Source: Poecilobothrus nobilitatus
Lineage: Eukaryota > Arthropoda > Insecta > Diptera > Dolichopodidae
Assembly: GCA_947095535.1 (NCBI GenBank)
Contig: OX352774.1
Span: forward strand, 267,441,843 to 267,505,842
Reading direction: 5' to 3'
DNA length: 64,000 nucleotides
The notes beneath the pieces are model-generated. The model was not told where the DNA came from. It searched no databases and saw only the letters and a program-made list of their open reading frames with translations. The position numbers and the translations under genes were made by a program. The number at the start of each line of letters is the position of its first letter. The first letter of the stretch is position 1. Of the stretch, positions 34,471-46,800 are shown one piece after another.

Positions 34471-35009
34471 CAAGTAACAATAGTATTTTAGTGACATGGA
34501 GAGGAAAGCTTAATAGTGGTAAGGAAAGATTATCTATTACAATAAGATGAGCCACTCTCACCACGTGACCAAATTTTTCTATGCTACTCGAAAAAACAAA
34601 AAACAACAAAATTGAAAGAAATAGTAATAAGAGTTTATCATGTGAAAAGAAGACAAAAGACTGACATGAAACGATTTGGCATATGAAATCTCACTATACA
34701 TCAAAAAGTGTGGAAAGTGTAAAACGCAAAATAAATTTAAATAAATTGTAGTTTTAAGATTTGAAAAAAAAATTTTTTTTTTTGTTTTAGAATATTTAAT
34801 CCAAAATTTTAAAAACGATTTACTGCAACAAATAAATTGAAGCGATAAAGAAAAGTATAAGGAATCAAAAGAGGATTTTAAAATATATTATATTTTTTAC
34901 AAATGTTGAACACTTAACATTTTATGTCTTATTTATTTATTTATTTATTCATCCATTTCTTATTTAATACAAACAAGGTACAAAACAAAATATATATATA
35001 TTTATATAT
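34471..35009. other. AT-rich non-coding stretch
   Basis: Nothing recognisable. It contains TTATTTATTTATTTATTCAT microsatellite at about 34930. Confidence 0.5.
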
Positions 35010-35140
35010 GGGGCCTCGGTGGCCTAGTGGTCCAGCACGTGGCTTATTGACCGAGGCAGTGCGGGTTCAAATTCTGCACAGGTAGCAAGTTTTATTAATT
35101 GAAAACAAATCCCCCTTGCTACCAAATATAGTGCAAATAT
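35010..35140 (+). mobile_element. tRNA-derived SINE (family S2)
   Basis: The head GGGGCCTCGGTGGCCTAGTG with GGTCCAGC is the A box and GGTTCAAATTCTGC the B box. It shares its first 20 bases with family S1 but differs afterwards. A hairpin GGTAGCAAG/CTTGCTACC (35081-35089 with 35115-35123) occupies the place of the first S1 hairpin and contains the shared AATCCCCC loop segment. The B box has one or two departures from consensus. The end is vague and no target duplication was found. A second copy is at 59685-59766 on the minus strand. Confidence 0.8.
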
Positions 35141-35530
35141 ATAATATAAACAAAATAAATAATATTGATGTATACTTTAATAATAGTATTCGACCTATAG
35201 TGGATTTAGTAGCCGATGGTTTTGCAATATTGCAATATCTTATGCGGTTTGTAATATTTATATAAATAAATAAATATTTACATACATATATAAAATGAAA
35301 TAACAAAAATTCGAAATTCATAAATTTACAAAATTGAACAAGTACATTATCGCTTTAAAAATTTTTACTTTTCAATATTAATTCAGTATAATAGTCAATT
35401 ATTATTTTAAATTATTGTTAGGTATTTAAGTTAGTTATTAAGTTAGCATTACTAAATAAGTATTTATAGGTTCGATATAAGAGTTTTAAGTTCTGTTTTA
35501 GTATTTGACGCAATGATCTGATTTTTGTAA
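35141..35530 (-). other. Probable 3' untranslated part of minus-strand LINE C
   Basis: AT-rich, without open frames, directly after the C-terminal coding end of LINE C. Assignment is by position only. Confidence 0.3.
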
Positions 35531-37110
35531 TTATTGCCTTTGGTTAATAAATAATAATGTTCGATTATTATTGTTTAGAGAAATTTTGTTCAAAATGAAC
35601 GTTGAATCGGTGGTTTTATTTAAGATATCCGTGAGGAAAATTACATCCGCTATGTAACGTCTTCGTTCAAGCGAGCTTAAGTGGATCAGTTTTAATCTAT
35701 GCTCATACGGGGATAATATATTTGGGTCATCACAGTTTAAGTGATGAAGAGCGAACCTTAAGAAATTCTGTTGAACCGATTCAATTCTGTTGATGTGTAT
35801 ATTAAAATATGGGGACCAAACTTGGCTACCATATTCCAAATTTGGTCGAGCTAGTGTATAACGATTTAGTAACATATAGATCCTTTGACCATCTTTTGAT
35901 GAAACCAAGCATGGAATTGGCTTTGTTAATAATTGAATTGTAATGTAGTTTGAAATTAAGCTTGTAATCAAAGTAAACATCCACATCTCTAATAGATTCT
36001 ACTTCGGGAATTATTTGATTGTTTAAGTAATAATCTTGGGCTATTGGATTAGACAGTCGAGAAAATGACACGACGGCACATTTATCAACATTCAGTTTTA
36101 AAAATTTTTTTTTACACCAGTAAGTAAAGTTATCTAAATCAATTTGAAGAAGAACGGCATCTTCGACACATAATTTTTTTTTTAATTTTTATATCATCCG
36201 CGTAAATAGGAACATTACTATGTAGAACTTTAGATATCACATCATTAATTGACATAATAAAAAGTAGTGGCCCCAGATGACTTCCTTGCGGAACTCCAGA
36301 GTTAACTACAAATGATGGAGAAATGGCATCTCTTAAACGAATCTTATAATGTCTTTGCGAAATGTAAGATTCTATCCATTTCAAAAGATAAGTAGGAAAT
36401 CCCAAAGTTTTAAGTCTGAATAAAATAATATTATGAGGTAGCAGGTCGAAAGCTTTGCTCATATCACTGTACATAACATCGATCGGTGTTCTAGATTCCA
36501 TATTATTAATTAACAAAGACGTTGTTTCAACTATAGGTTTGTTACGGTTGACCTTTTTTTTACAAAACCATGCTGATTAGGCCCTATAATTTTTACGCAA
36601 TCTAAATATATAATGTCAAAAATAATTTTTTCAAACATTTTCGGGATACTCGACAGTTTTGCAATAGGTCAATAGTTAATAACTTCGTTTTTAGAGCCTT
36701 TTTTATGAATGGCTTCCTTCCAAAAATCAGGAAAAATACCAGTAGATAAAGAGGTTCTAAAAAGTAAGAATAGTGGAATAGTCAAAGAGCTAGCACAATT
36801 TCTTAAAATTATATCTGGAACCAGATCAGACCCTGGTGAATTCGAGTAGAATTTTTCCAGATTTATTCAAGTATTATGTGACTAAGTTTTCCTCCAGATT
36901 GATGAAGTTGGTAGAAATTTTACGTTGATATTTGAGATATTGAAAATAGTTTTTATCTACTGTGCAGAGTTAGAGAAAGTACTTGAAAGTATTTTAGAAG
37001 AATCGTTACTAATGAAATCATTGTAATTCATATGTGTCGGAAATTGGTTGCATTTCCGTTTTTTATTAATTAATTTCCAGAATAATTTTGGATTACGCAT
37101 GATATTAGTG
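35531..37110 (-). pseudogene. LINE C reverse transcriptase and C-terminal domain
   Basis: Palm A reads VMYSDMSKAFDLLPHNIILF, palm B VNSGVPQGSHLGPLLF and the catalytic box VPIYADDIKIK (36139-36516). The thumb pieces at 35826-36071 (IAQDYYLNNQIIPEVESIRD) and the C-terminus at 35531-35986 follow in different frames. The fingers lie upstream to about 37110 with stops. Catalytic Asp residues are present but cannot be read in one polypeptide. Confidence 0.8.
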
Positions 37111-37930
37111 GAAGTTTGATCCAAATAAAATTAATAGCTTTTTTCTACCTCTGTCTTGAAATGGTTAAACAAACATGGAATCCAAATTTTATTTTCAAAC
37201 AGTGAAAAGAAATTAAATTCTTTTAGGTATAAATTTAAAAGGTCAAAATTCGTTTTGTCAAAATTAAATTTATATTTATTAAAAGTTAACGTATTGTCTA
37301 ACTGAGGTGAATTAAAGCAGTAAGTGAAAGAGATTGATGGGTGATAAATATCTATGTTCACTAAAGATGTTGGATATTGAATAATTAGTGAATTTAACCA
37401 ATCTGATTTAAATGTTCTGAAATCTGAATGTTGCAGGCATTAAGACTATCAATGAAATGGCTTTCTGTATCATTATTAACATTCATGGGAAGGAAATAAA
37501 TATCATCGATGTGTTGTTTCCATACCAAATTTGGAAAATTAAAATCACCACAGACAAAAATTTCAGAATTGTGCGGAGCATTTAATGTTGTTTTTTCCAT
37601 TATGGAACAGAAATCTTTATATTTTTCAATATCGGAATTAGGAGGAATGTAACAATTTACAAAGTATAAAGTTTTATTATGTAGTTGAATCCTAATTCCA
37701 ATTATTTCTAAATAAGCGTCCGACGATATATTAATAACAGAAGCTTTAAATTTGGATTTGACAGCTATAAGTACTCGACCTCCCTTTGCCGATTTAAAAT
37801 TTCGATCCAGGAAGTTGGATTGTATCTATCTTTCCGAAATATTGAGTAAGATTGATCAAAAATTTCTAGGTTATTAATAGATGAAATTAGCCAGGTCTCT
37901 GTTAAAATGTACAGATCATATTTCATGATA
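37111..37930 (-). pseudogene. LINE C endonuclease domain
   Basis: Readings on the minus strand give KYDLYILTETWLISS (about 37880-37925, catalytic Glu region), then GGRVLIAVKSKFKASVIN and LYFVNCYIPPNS. HNSEIFVCGDFNFPNLVWKQ follows (37394-37600, the GDFN active-site motif), and a C-terminal part 37131-37361. The order and motifs are those of AP-like LINE endonucleases. At least two frame changes break it. Confidence 0.75.
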
Positions 37931-38376
37931 GCAGAATTAGGAGATCTTTAGTTTTTGTGCGAAGTCCTCTGACATTTTGGTAATAAAATTTTAGTGTAAT
38001 AATTGGAAGGTCTTTTGAAGGATTTTTTATTTCAATTGAATTTCGATATGGATCGAATAAAATTGTTTTATGTCCCTTCTGTCCTTTTTGAGGGCTCCAT
38101 TCTTCTTTTGGAGACTTGGGGACGTGACAACGATACGAATGTAGGTCACTCATAACTTCATCATTTGAGATGTTCATAGTGCCATGATATCTAAGGAAGG
38201 GGTTGAGTAGATCATCATAACTAGAAGGAAGACCTGCGGCCTGAATGAGTACTTTTGTATTCATTGCAGTTTTGCCATCTATGCTAACATGATCACCTTC
38301 ATCATGTAAATAAGTTTGTTAAAATTAGTTTTATTAATATTGTAATTATTATTATTATTACTATTATTATTATTAC

Positions 38377-38410
<34 letters not shown>

Positions 38411-38447
38411 GTTTTTATTATTATTATTGTTAATATTATTATTATTA

Positions 38448-38497
<50 letters not shown>

Positions 38498-38517
38498 ATT
38501 ATTATTATTATTATTAA

Positions 38518-38597
<80 letters not shown>

Positions 38598-39240
38598 TAT
38601 TATTATTATTTTTATTATTATTATTATTATTATTAATATTATTATTATTATTTATTATTATTTTTATTATTATTATTATTATTAATATTATTATTATTAT
38701 TATTTTTTTTATTATTATTATTATTATTAATATTATTATTATTATTATTATATTATTATTATTATTATTATTATTGTTTTTATTAAATTTGTTACTAATA
38801 AATCTTTCTTTATTATGATTAACATATTTATTGTTAGTATTCAAATTTATGTTAGATTTGTGATTTATATTAGTATTAATTAAACTACTAAGTGAGGCCG
38901 TTGCATTTAAGGTTTTCCATTTATTTATGTTATTTTCCACAAGCAATATAGAACAGGATTCTTTCGGTACGTCAATTTTATAACAGCAATACCAAGCTCT
39001 TTTTTTGTTTATTGAACGTGGCGTAATATTTGTTGTAATTAATTGGATTTATATCAAAGTTAAGCCTTATGAAATCACAAATGTGGTGTTCTCTTATAAA
39101 GATTGACAGCCCTTTTACATAAATTGATGTATACTCCGGTTCAAACAGTGTTAATTCTTCGTTATTTTGTGTTATAACTACTTCTGCTTCGTTTATTTTT
39201 CTTGCACCTCTTAGAACTTAATGAAGCTAGGCGTTTGCAA
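37923..39240 (-). pseudogene. LINE C ORF1 with expanded poly-Asn region
   Basis: The N-terminal part (about 38950-39240) reads EAEVVITQNNEELTLFEPEY, then FIREHHICDFIRLNFDINPI. After a frame change it gives CCYKIDVPKESCSILLVENN and KWKTLNATASLSSLINTN, then an Asn-rich run that merges into (ATT)n. Past the microsatellite it continues EGDHVSIDGKTAMNTKVLIQ, AGLPSSYDDLLNPFLRYHG and DLHSYRCHVPKSPKEEW. The endonuclease opening FYYQNVRGLRTK follows without a clear gap. The protein probably bound RNA; no zinc knuckle is seen. Confidence 0.6.
38343..38780. repeat. (ATT)n microsatellite, ~430 bp
   Basis: Nearly uninterrupted ATT triplets, with occasional AAT, TTT and CTT variants, cover about 430 bases. 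They grew from an AAT (Asn) run in LINE C ORF1. The long open frames on both strands here are artefacts of the triplet repeat. Confidence 0.95.
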
Positions 39241-40184
39241 TATTACAAATGAAGATCAAGTGTTATGGCAACATCTTCTGTAAAATTTGGTTGTGCTGGT
39301 GCAATAGATTTGGGTAGCTGTCATACAACTCCACAATTTACATAAATACATCTCGGTAGTTATAAGTACTAAAACATCTGAAATTATTTAAAAGATAATC
39401 AAGTTAAATAGAAACATGATATATTACGTTCATATGGGTATCCCTGACTTGACACAGTCTACTCTACTGCACTCTTCCTCGATCTGTACTAATTTTACTA
39501 AAATATTTAATAAATTTATTTTTTAAACTATCTAAATAATATCTACATAAAATTTTCAATTAAAATACATTTTTCATATTCAAATTTCAATAAACAATTT
39601 AAAACACTTTCCATTATTACTTTTTTATTTAATTTTAAAAAATTTCAATTAACAATTTAAAATACTTTCGATACTTTTTGCCACTATGTACTTAAATGAA
39701 TGAAATTAAACAAAGTTGTGCCTTTAAAAATACATTACAATTTAATTTCAAATATTCCTATACTTTTTTTTTTTTTTTTTTTTATTTCGGTAAAGCGGTA
39801 AAGCGGTTTCGGTTTTTTTTATTTCGGTATTTGTAGTGGTAAAGCTAAAATCCTTAACTCGAAAAATATCATTTTTTTTTAATTTACATGAAATTCCATC
39901 TGTAAAAAATCTTTGAAAACATAATATATTCAGATTTAAAATATATTAATATTTTAATTAAAAAGTAACTTTAAAAAAAAAACCCTTCATTTTCTTTACC
40001 ACTATAAAAGTTTCTTAAAGAGCTTCAATCCGTCTGTTTACATTGGTCTTCTCGAATCTACTTTTTTCATTACATTTCACCCTTCTTTCATATAAGCTAT
40101 AATTTTTTGGTTTTGTAGTTTTAAAACTTCATTCTTCTTTTTTTACACCAGAAATTTTAGAGTTGAAGAAAAGAATTTACTAAT
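39241..40184. other. Non-coding stretch
   Basis: AT-rich sequence with a poly-T run and GGTAAAGCGGTAAAGCGG near 39790. No gene seen. It may include the LINE C 5' region. Confidence 0.4.
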
Positions 40185-41290
40185 AAGGCGCACTGCGCAC
40201 ATTTTCCGAAGCCCAATACAAAGTGTTTAGAATTTTAACTTACACCAAAATTTGAAAATTTCTTAGAATTTTCATATAAGAAAAAATGTAAAAAATAAAA
40301 AGACAAAACGAAATAAAAAATTTTTATGAGGGTCAAAAAAAAATTTATATAACTACATATTGTAATACATTCATTTTCTGCTTTTATTTTATGCATCTAC
40401 CTCTTTCTTCAAAATTTTTTTTTGAATACGCCACATATAAATAATAATAAAAAAGAATCTACTTTTTGAAGAGAAATGTAAACGTGAGTGGTCTACGTGA
40501 ATCGGATTCAGCATGAAAAATGTAAACTTAACCAATGAGAGTGATAATATGCTACACTGTAAGCAACAACTAAATCGACAAATTAAATTTTTTATTTGCA
40601 ATTTTGATTTAGAAACTAATTTAGAGAATTATATTTAACAAGGCAGAATGTAAACCAACAGTTTTTAAAAGCGCACATTTTGCAAAACCCAATACAAAGT
40701 GTTTAGAATTTTAACTTACACCAAAATTTGAAAATTTCTTAGAATTTTCATATAAGAACAAATTTAAAAGTAAAAGGACACTTTCTTCAATTTTAAAGGA
40801 ACTCTACATAATTAATAAAACCCATTAACACATGTAAAATTATAAAGTTGAAGCATTAACTTTGCAACAGGGCCTTACAGTCATTTAAAAATTGCAAAAC
40901 TTCAATTTTTAAGCCCTATTAGTTCTTAAACAGGGGGTGGTACAAAAAAAATTTCTGAGACAACTTACACTAATTCAAAAAATTCTTTATACTCCCAACA
41001 TTTCAAGTTTCTATTTAAAAACATGTCGGAGTTATGAAGGAAGAAAAATCGGTAAATTAAAATACTAAATTAAAAAAAAATGTATATTTTTAATACTGAT
41101 TTTTAATGGTAAAAAAAAGTTCATTTGAATGGTGTTTTTAAATTCAAAAAATGTTAAGCAGAACTTGATATATACAAATTTAAAATAGGGCTTTTTTGTT
41201 TGAGGGCTGCAGCTCCGTATTGGGGATAGCAAGAGTAAAACTAATACGGAAATTATTTTAAAATTTTTTTGGAAATGTGCCAAAAAGCAA
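40185..41290 (+). repeat. R2 dispersed repeat, tandem/partial copies
   Basis: The block AATACAAAGTGTTTAGAATT with AACTTACACCAAAATTTGAA occurs at about 40215-40285 and again at about 40690-40760, a direct repeat of roughly 85 bp. The R2 body follows: TTAACACATGTAAAATTATA, TCGGAGTTATGAAGGAAGAA, AAATGTTAAGCAGAACTTGA and GAGGGCTGCAGCTCCGTA. The same motif order recurs near 48.5, 56.5 and 59.2 kb and inverted near 61.1 kb. No coding frame is conserved. Confidence 0.75.
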
Positions 41291-43778
41291 ACCATTAATA
41301 AGTAAAGCTTAAAATATTGTAAAATAATATATTTAAATAATTTTTGGTGTCGATAATACCATAAAATGAATTAATAATATCTTGAAATTATTTGTATTCC
41401 AAACTGATAACCAATCACAAAATTTTTTTATAAAATTGAGACGAGGATTTTCTGTCCCTTTGATTGGTTTATTTCACTCATTTCTATTTATAATTCATTT
41501 CTAGTTCCGCCATTTTCGAACCATTTACAGAAATCAACAGTTGGACACATTTTTCCAAGTTCATTTCAGGAAATAATTGTAGAAACATTTGAATTTTATA
41601 TTCATATAAATTATGAGTTTATATTAGTAATATTATATTAATATTAATATAAATCCCACAAATCTTGAATTTTATATTATGTAATATAAATTATGAGATT
41701 TCTGCTATCAGCTCACAAAATTTCAGTTTTTGAATTAAAATTTTAAGTATATATATGTATTTTATATAAAATATATAGATGAGATGTTTTTTTTATCATT
41801 TTAACAGTGGTCAATAAAGAATGAAACTAAACATTTTTCATCATTTTTGTGAAGATAACCTCCTAATTGAACAACTTTATATTAAATTGTCCTTTAAACG
41901 GTATAAACTTTTCTTAAGTTACTTCGATTCCAATAAATTCAAATTTTATAACCATAATAAAATATCATGCCAAAGAAAAGAAAATACCAAAGTTTCAAGT
42001 ATAAATGTAAAACTATTCAGTACAGTATCGTCGCATTGCATTGCAATAATGCAATCGCATAAACAAAATATTGTTTACTTGTTAGATTTTTTTTAACATA
42101 ACGTTTCACTTTCCAATCGTTGCTAACGAGTAACGAATCACATTATTCAATTTCTGCTATCTTAAAAAGTGTTAGTTAAAAGTGATAATATAATCACTTT
42201 TTCAGTGATTATATGGAATTTAAAAAAAAAATTCCAACTTTAAAAAAAAAATCATGTGTAATTTTCGAAATTGTGTATACATGTGTAATTTTCGAAATTT
42301 TCAAAGACACCCTATTTTTATTATTATACCGTTAGAAAGTAGTCTCCACACTCTTTTCAATGGTATATAATAAATATGATATATATTGAAAAATTAATTA
42401 AAATTGTAGAAAATGTAATGAGAAATTTTTTATAATGTACTTTTCGGTTACTAGATGATCCAACGGTACTACTAATGGCATATATATTCGGAAACTTAGA
42501 GATATAAAGTACCGTTATGTGATGACGTCATTTAAATTTATGATCACTCCTTAGCGGAACTTTATCCTAAGTTTTTGTGCGATTTTACTTGGTAAATAGA
42601 CTTGCCATTATTTAGTAGTTTCACAAAAAACTCTTTTAATAATTGTGGAGGCAATAACTTTTTGTTGATTGCGCTATTTTTAATTAAATTGTTTATGATT
42701 GAAATAATTTTTCATACGCCAACGATCATAATTGTACTTAATAACAGATGTTTTTTAATAATATGTTTACTATATATCGGTATAAATATAAAAATAGGTA
42801 TATTATGGGTAACTATAATAAATAATTAATTTAGAAGGTTTTAGGAGTTTTTTAGAGCTTTTTAAGCGTTTTCGAAGTTGATAATCGGAATTAAAAGTAA
42901 AAGTATTAAATAAAATAATTAAAAGTGCGTTAGAGAACAAAAAAAAAATACAAAAATATTTTTATATAAAAACCTTATTAAATTTTAAATAAAACGAAAG
43001 CTAAAATTTTACTGAATATATATACGTACATACATAAAAATTATCTATACCGCTTAATTAAAATTGTTAGACTAAATGACCTATAATTGCAACGACGTTA
43101 GTTTAAACGACCTATAATTGCAAAAATACTCTCTTCTTAAATTTAGTTAAGTTTTGCAATCCGCATTGCTGATTGTGCAATATAGAGGTTGGCATGAAGT
43201 TCCACAGTATAATATTAGTTTACACTTAATCCACTTATTTACAAAAAAAAAATATTTCCATAGATTTCTTAATTTAATTTATTTCTACATATGTATGACT
43301 ATGAAATATGAATGTATACCTATTTTATTCAATATACTTTTATAAAATACAACCTTATACCTCTTTGTGTTTTCTTAAAAAAACAAAAAATTTTTACATT
43401 TTTAAATAAGAATAAATAAGAATTTTATTTACAAAAAGGGTATTAATAATTTATTTTTGAAAAATTTAGTAAATTTAGTAACATTTATCTAGTATAGTAA
43501 GAAAATTTCTTCAAGTATTTTCACTGCATCTGGATATTTTCAAAAATTATGTTTATATAATTTTACATCTATAATTTAGCTTGCTATAATAATTCAAATC
43601 TTCTAGATTTAAAAATTAAACTTTTATTTGAATAATTAAAAAGTGCAGTGAATTACATTTATATTGACAAAAAAAAAAAGGAATATAAATAAGTGCATTA
43701 TTAAGTAAATATTTTTTTTTTCATATTTAAATTTTAAGATACATACATATGTATGTATGTACATAATTGTTTTCCTTC
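41291..43778. other. AT-rich non-coding stretch
   Basis: No gene recognised. A palindrome AAGTGATAATATAATCACTT is at about 42180. A 21-23-bp direct repeat CATGTGTAATTTTCGAAATT occurs twice near 42253-42302, and GACCTATAATTGCAA occurs twice near 43078-43124. The frame 41821-42096 has no recognisable content. The Hand 3' UTR should lie just below 43779. Confidence 0.5.
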
Positions 43779-43865
43779 CTACTTAAGTTCGGATGCCCAA
43801 ACATCTTGGGGCCAACCCGTTCTCCCACTGCTTTTCTTACGTTTGATTTCTTGTTCAATTGTAAA
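43779..43865 (-). CDS. Hand: Hand terminal exon
   Basis: After a strong acceptor TTCTTCTTCCAG the exon reads [20 protein letters not shown] then DVWASELK and TAG (43779-43781). The GRTGWPQ-x-VWA-x-EL tail is shared by insect and vertebrate HAND proteins. It begins in phase 0, matching the phase-0 donor CAG|GTATTA of the bHLH exon 17.7 kb upstream. It is too short to be found without splicing logic. Confidence 0.9.
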   Translation of the reverse strand, partial: FTIEQEIKRKKSSGRTGWPQDVWASELK

Positions 43866-46800
43866 CTGGAAGAAGAAAAAACAATTTAACAATTAAACTA
43901 ACGTATTTATACTTATAAGTTATGCAAATAAAATAAACATACACACATACATATATACATATATGCATGTTTACATAAATCAAATTATTTTGATTATACG
44001 ATTAGACGTAATTTTAAATATAGGTACATATGTACATACATAGTATAAAAAAAATAATGAGATAATATTAAATTTTATCAAAAAAAAAACTATGTATGTA
44101 TGTATGTATATGTATGTATATACATACATACATATGATATTATTTTATTAACAGACATAGCCTACAATATCGTTTTCACTATTGTTTTGTTTCCATTGTT
44201 TCATTATTCTTAGCTCTGCCTCTGCCAAAGACAATAAATTGTCTCTGTTAGAACTAAACATTAAAAAAAATAAATAAGAAAGCTTGCAAAACGAGCATAA
44301 GATCAGTTAAGGTTGAAAACATTATAATATGTCTCTCATAACTGCTGATATCAGAATTTAAAAACTTGCGTGCACATAATTGTAATGTGTACTATATAAT
44401 ATCAATTAATTTCAATGGACTTAAGAATCTTAATAATAAACACATACATATATAAATAAACGCACCAATATTATTTAAACTTAAAAGTAATGCAAGCAAA
44501 CAATATTGTCTATACCTATTGTAAATTTGTAAATTATAATACATACCAATTAACACTTTTATCTGCTTGTACATACTTTATAGATTTATAAAAATCATTT
44601 TTTTTATACCCTACACCTAAAGTATAGGGTATATTAACTTTGGTATGGTGTTTGTAACCACCAAAAGGAAGCGAGTTAGATATGGGCATGTATATTGTAT
44701 ATATATTCTGAATCAGGACCACTTCCTGAGTGGATTTAGCTATGTCCGTCCGTCCGTCCGTACGCACGATAATTCAAAAAATAATGATGCTATCTTGATA
44801 AAATTTATACTGTAGGTTAATAGTGACTAAAGAATGGCGGCGATTGCAAATGTGGAAAATCGCACCATGTATTCAAGTACCTACTATACAACTCACAAAA
44901 CCGAACACGCATATCTTCGAAATTAATAAAGATAGAAACTTAAAATTTTATACGATGGTGTTTTTTCCTGAATCCCTGATATCCCTAAAATTTGAGATGA
45001 ATTGGAGTTATTGTTGGGGTACCTCCAACACAACTCCCAAAACTGAACAAGCATATACATATTCGAAATTTATAAAGATAGAAACTTTAAATTTGGTACT
45101 AGGGTGTGGTTTCCTGAATCCCTGATTTGTCTAAAATTTCAGATGAATTTGAATGGTTGTTCGGCTATCTCCCACACAACTCCCAAGACCGAACAAGCAT
45201 TCTTCGAAATTAATAATTTCGAAGTAATAATAATTACTAATTTTTAATTTTTTTTTTTAGCTTATATTAAATACCTAACTAAAATAACTTATGGATTTTT
45301 AATTTAATTTGAATTTTTTAGGTGTAGGGTACAAATAAGTCGGTTGCATCGACTTACTGTTACATTTACTTGTTTTAATCTTAATTTGTCATTTTGTTTA
45401 TTTATTTACTAAAATATGTGTGTTATTTTTGTTTTAATTATTTTATTAAGTCGTTATTATACTTATTGCATACATTTATTGGTATATTATTGTACATGAT
45501 ATATATATATATACATATATGTAATATAAACAGTTCAAAATTTCATATTATTAAAAAAATAACAGCGAAAAGAAAATGTAAACATAATTTACCTTATGAA
45601 ACGTATAGATACAAACTTAAGATAAATAGAGTTGTGTTGTGTTTATGACAAAATGTATAAAGTTGAATGTAATGTTTTTCCCACTTGACTTTTTTTAAGT
45701 ACTTAATAAGCATATAGGTATGTATATCTAATAGTTTAAAACAAAAAATACTGTAAATAGTTTAAAACAAAAAAACAAATTTCCTTCGGTATTGTATAAA
45801 TATAGACAAAAAATGTTTTTGTATACATACATACGTATAGCGTATCTTTATGATTCAGAATTCAGAAATGATATTCAAGTGGTTTTTATGAAAAGAAATT
45901 TTCTATTTTATTTACACATAAATTAAAACAGAATTTAATTTCAGGAACTTCACTTAATTACGTATATTATGTAATGCCAAAGGTATAAAATGTGTAATTA
46001 TATTTACTATAAATAAAAATAAAAATACAAATTACAATATAATTTATATATGTATGTATCTGCATACATATATAGTTGAACCAAGTCCCTCAAAGACCCA
46101 TCAGTCAACTTCTTAATCTTTATAATCTTTGTAAGTCTCCTCATAAGAATATAAAAAACTATTTTTAAACTATTCAATATTCATAAAGTTGTATGTATGT
46201 CATTAGAGAAGTTATCGTTGAGTTTATTGTTTGCGTTTATTATATAATGCAAAGCAATGCAAGTCTACATAATATGTAGACTTGCATATGTACATATGTA
46301 TATCTTTTACACTTCTAAGCGCAATAGATGTGAATTTCAATTTAAATGTCCGTATAGAAATCAGTTTTAAAGAATCTTTTAACTCTGTATGAAAATGAAA
46401 CATCTTTTTTAATAACTATTCAATCATAATTCATAATGTAATATATATAGATTATAAAATAACTGGGATATTAAATTTTTAGTTTTACATTTTTAATATT
46501 AATTGCCCGTTTCATTCATTTAAGAGAATCCAATAATATAAGATTAACATTGACAAATATTATTCTATATTTGAAATATGAAAAAAAATTAAGTCCACAA
46601 AGTATATACCTACATATATACATACAAACAAAAGAAAAATGATTAATATAAAATTGAAACTGGGTTTATTTTTAAAAATTTTTGAGTTATTATTTTAAAA
46701 AGAAGTTTAATTAAAAATATTATATAGTTATAGATAAATAAGTTTTATGTAAATTTCTTTATATTTACGTCAAATTAAACTATTACAATTTAAAATTATT

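Larger units (their letters stand above)
35531..39240 (-). mobile_element. LINE C (CR1/jockey-like), nearly full length, decayed
   Basis: On the minus strand the order is ORF1, endonuclease, RT and C-terminus. The C-terminal half resembles LINE B (7.5-8.7 kb): MLGFIKRWSKD, NLEYGSQVWSPYF and IESVQQNFLRFALHHL. ORF1 contains the poly-Asn (ATT)n microsatellite at 38343-38780. Frameshifts and stops are scattered through the RT and thumb. Confidence 0.8.

Noticed and set aside
35010..35085. Genuine tRNA gene
   Set aside because: A second copy at 59766 continues past the head in the same way, and the B box is imperfect, so SINE is the better call.
38302..38946. A 214-codon minus-strand frame and a 75-codon plus-strand frame of Ile/Asn/Leu
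   Set aside because: They are translations of the (ATT)n microsatellite. Only the flanks of the minus frame belong to LINE ORF1.
41821..42096. Plus-strand 91-codon frame
   Set aside because: Composition is as expected from random AT-rich DNA, with no motif, splice context or neighbouring exon.
44823..45125. Plus-strand 100-codon frame
   Set aside because: It lies wholly in the tandem units of the MITE-like element.
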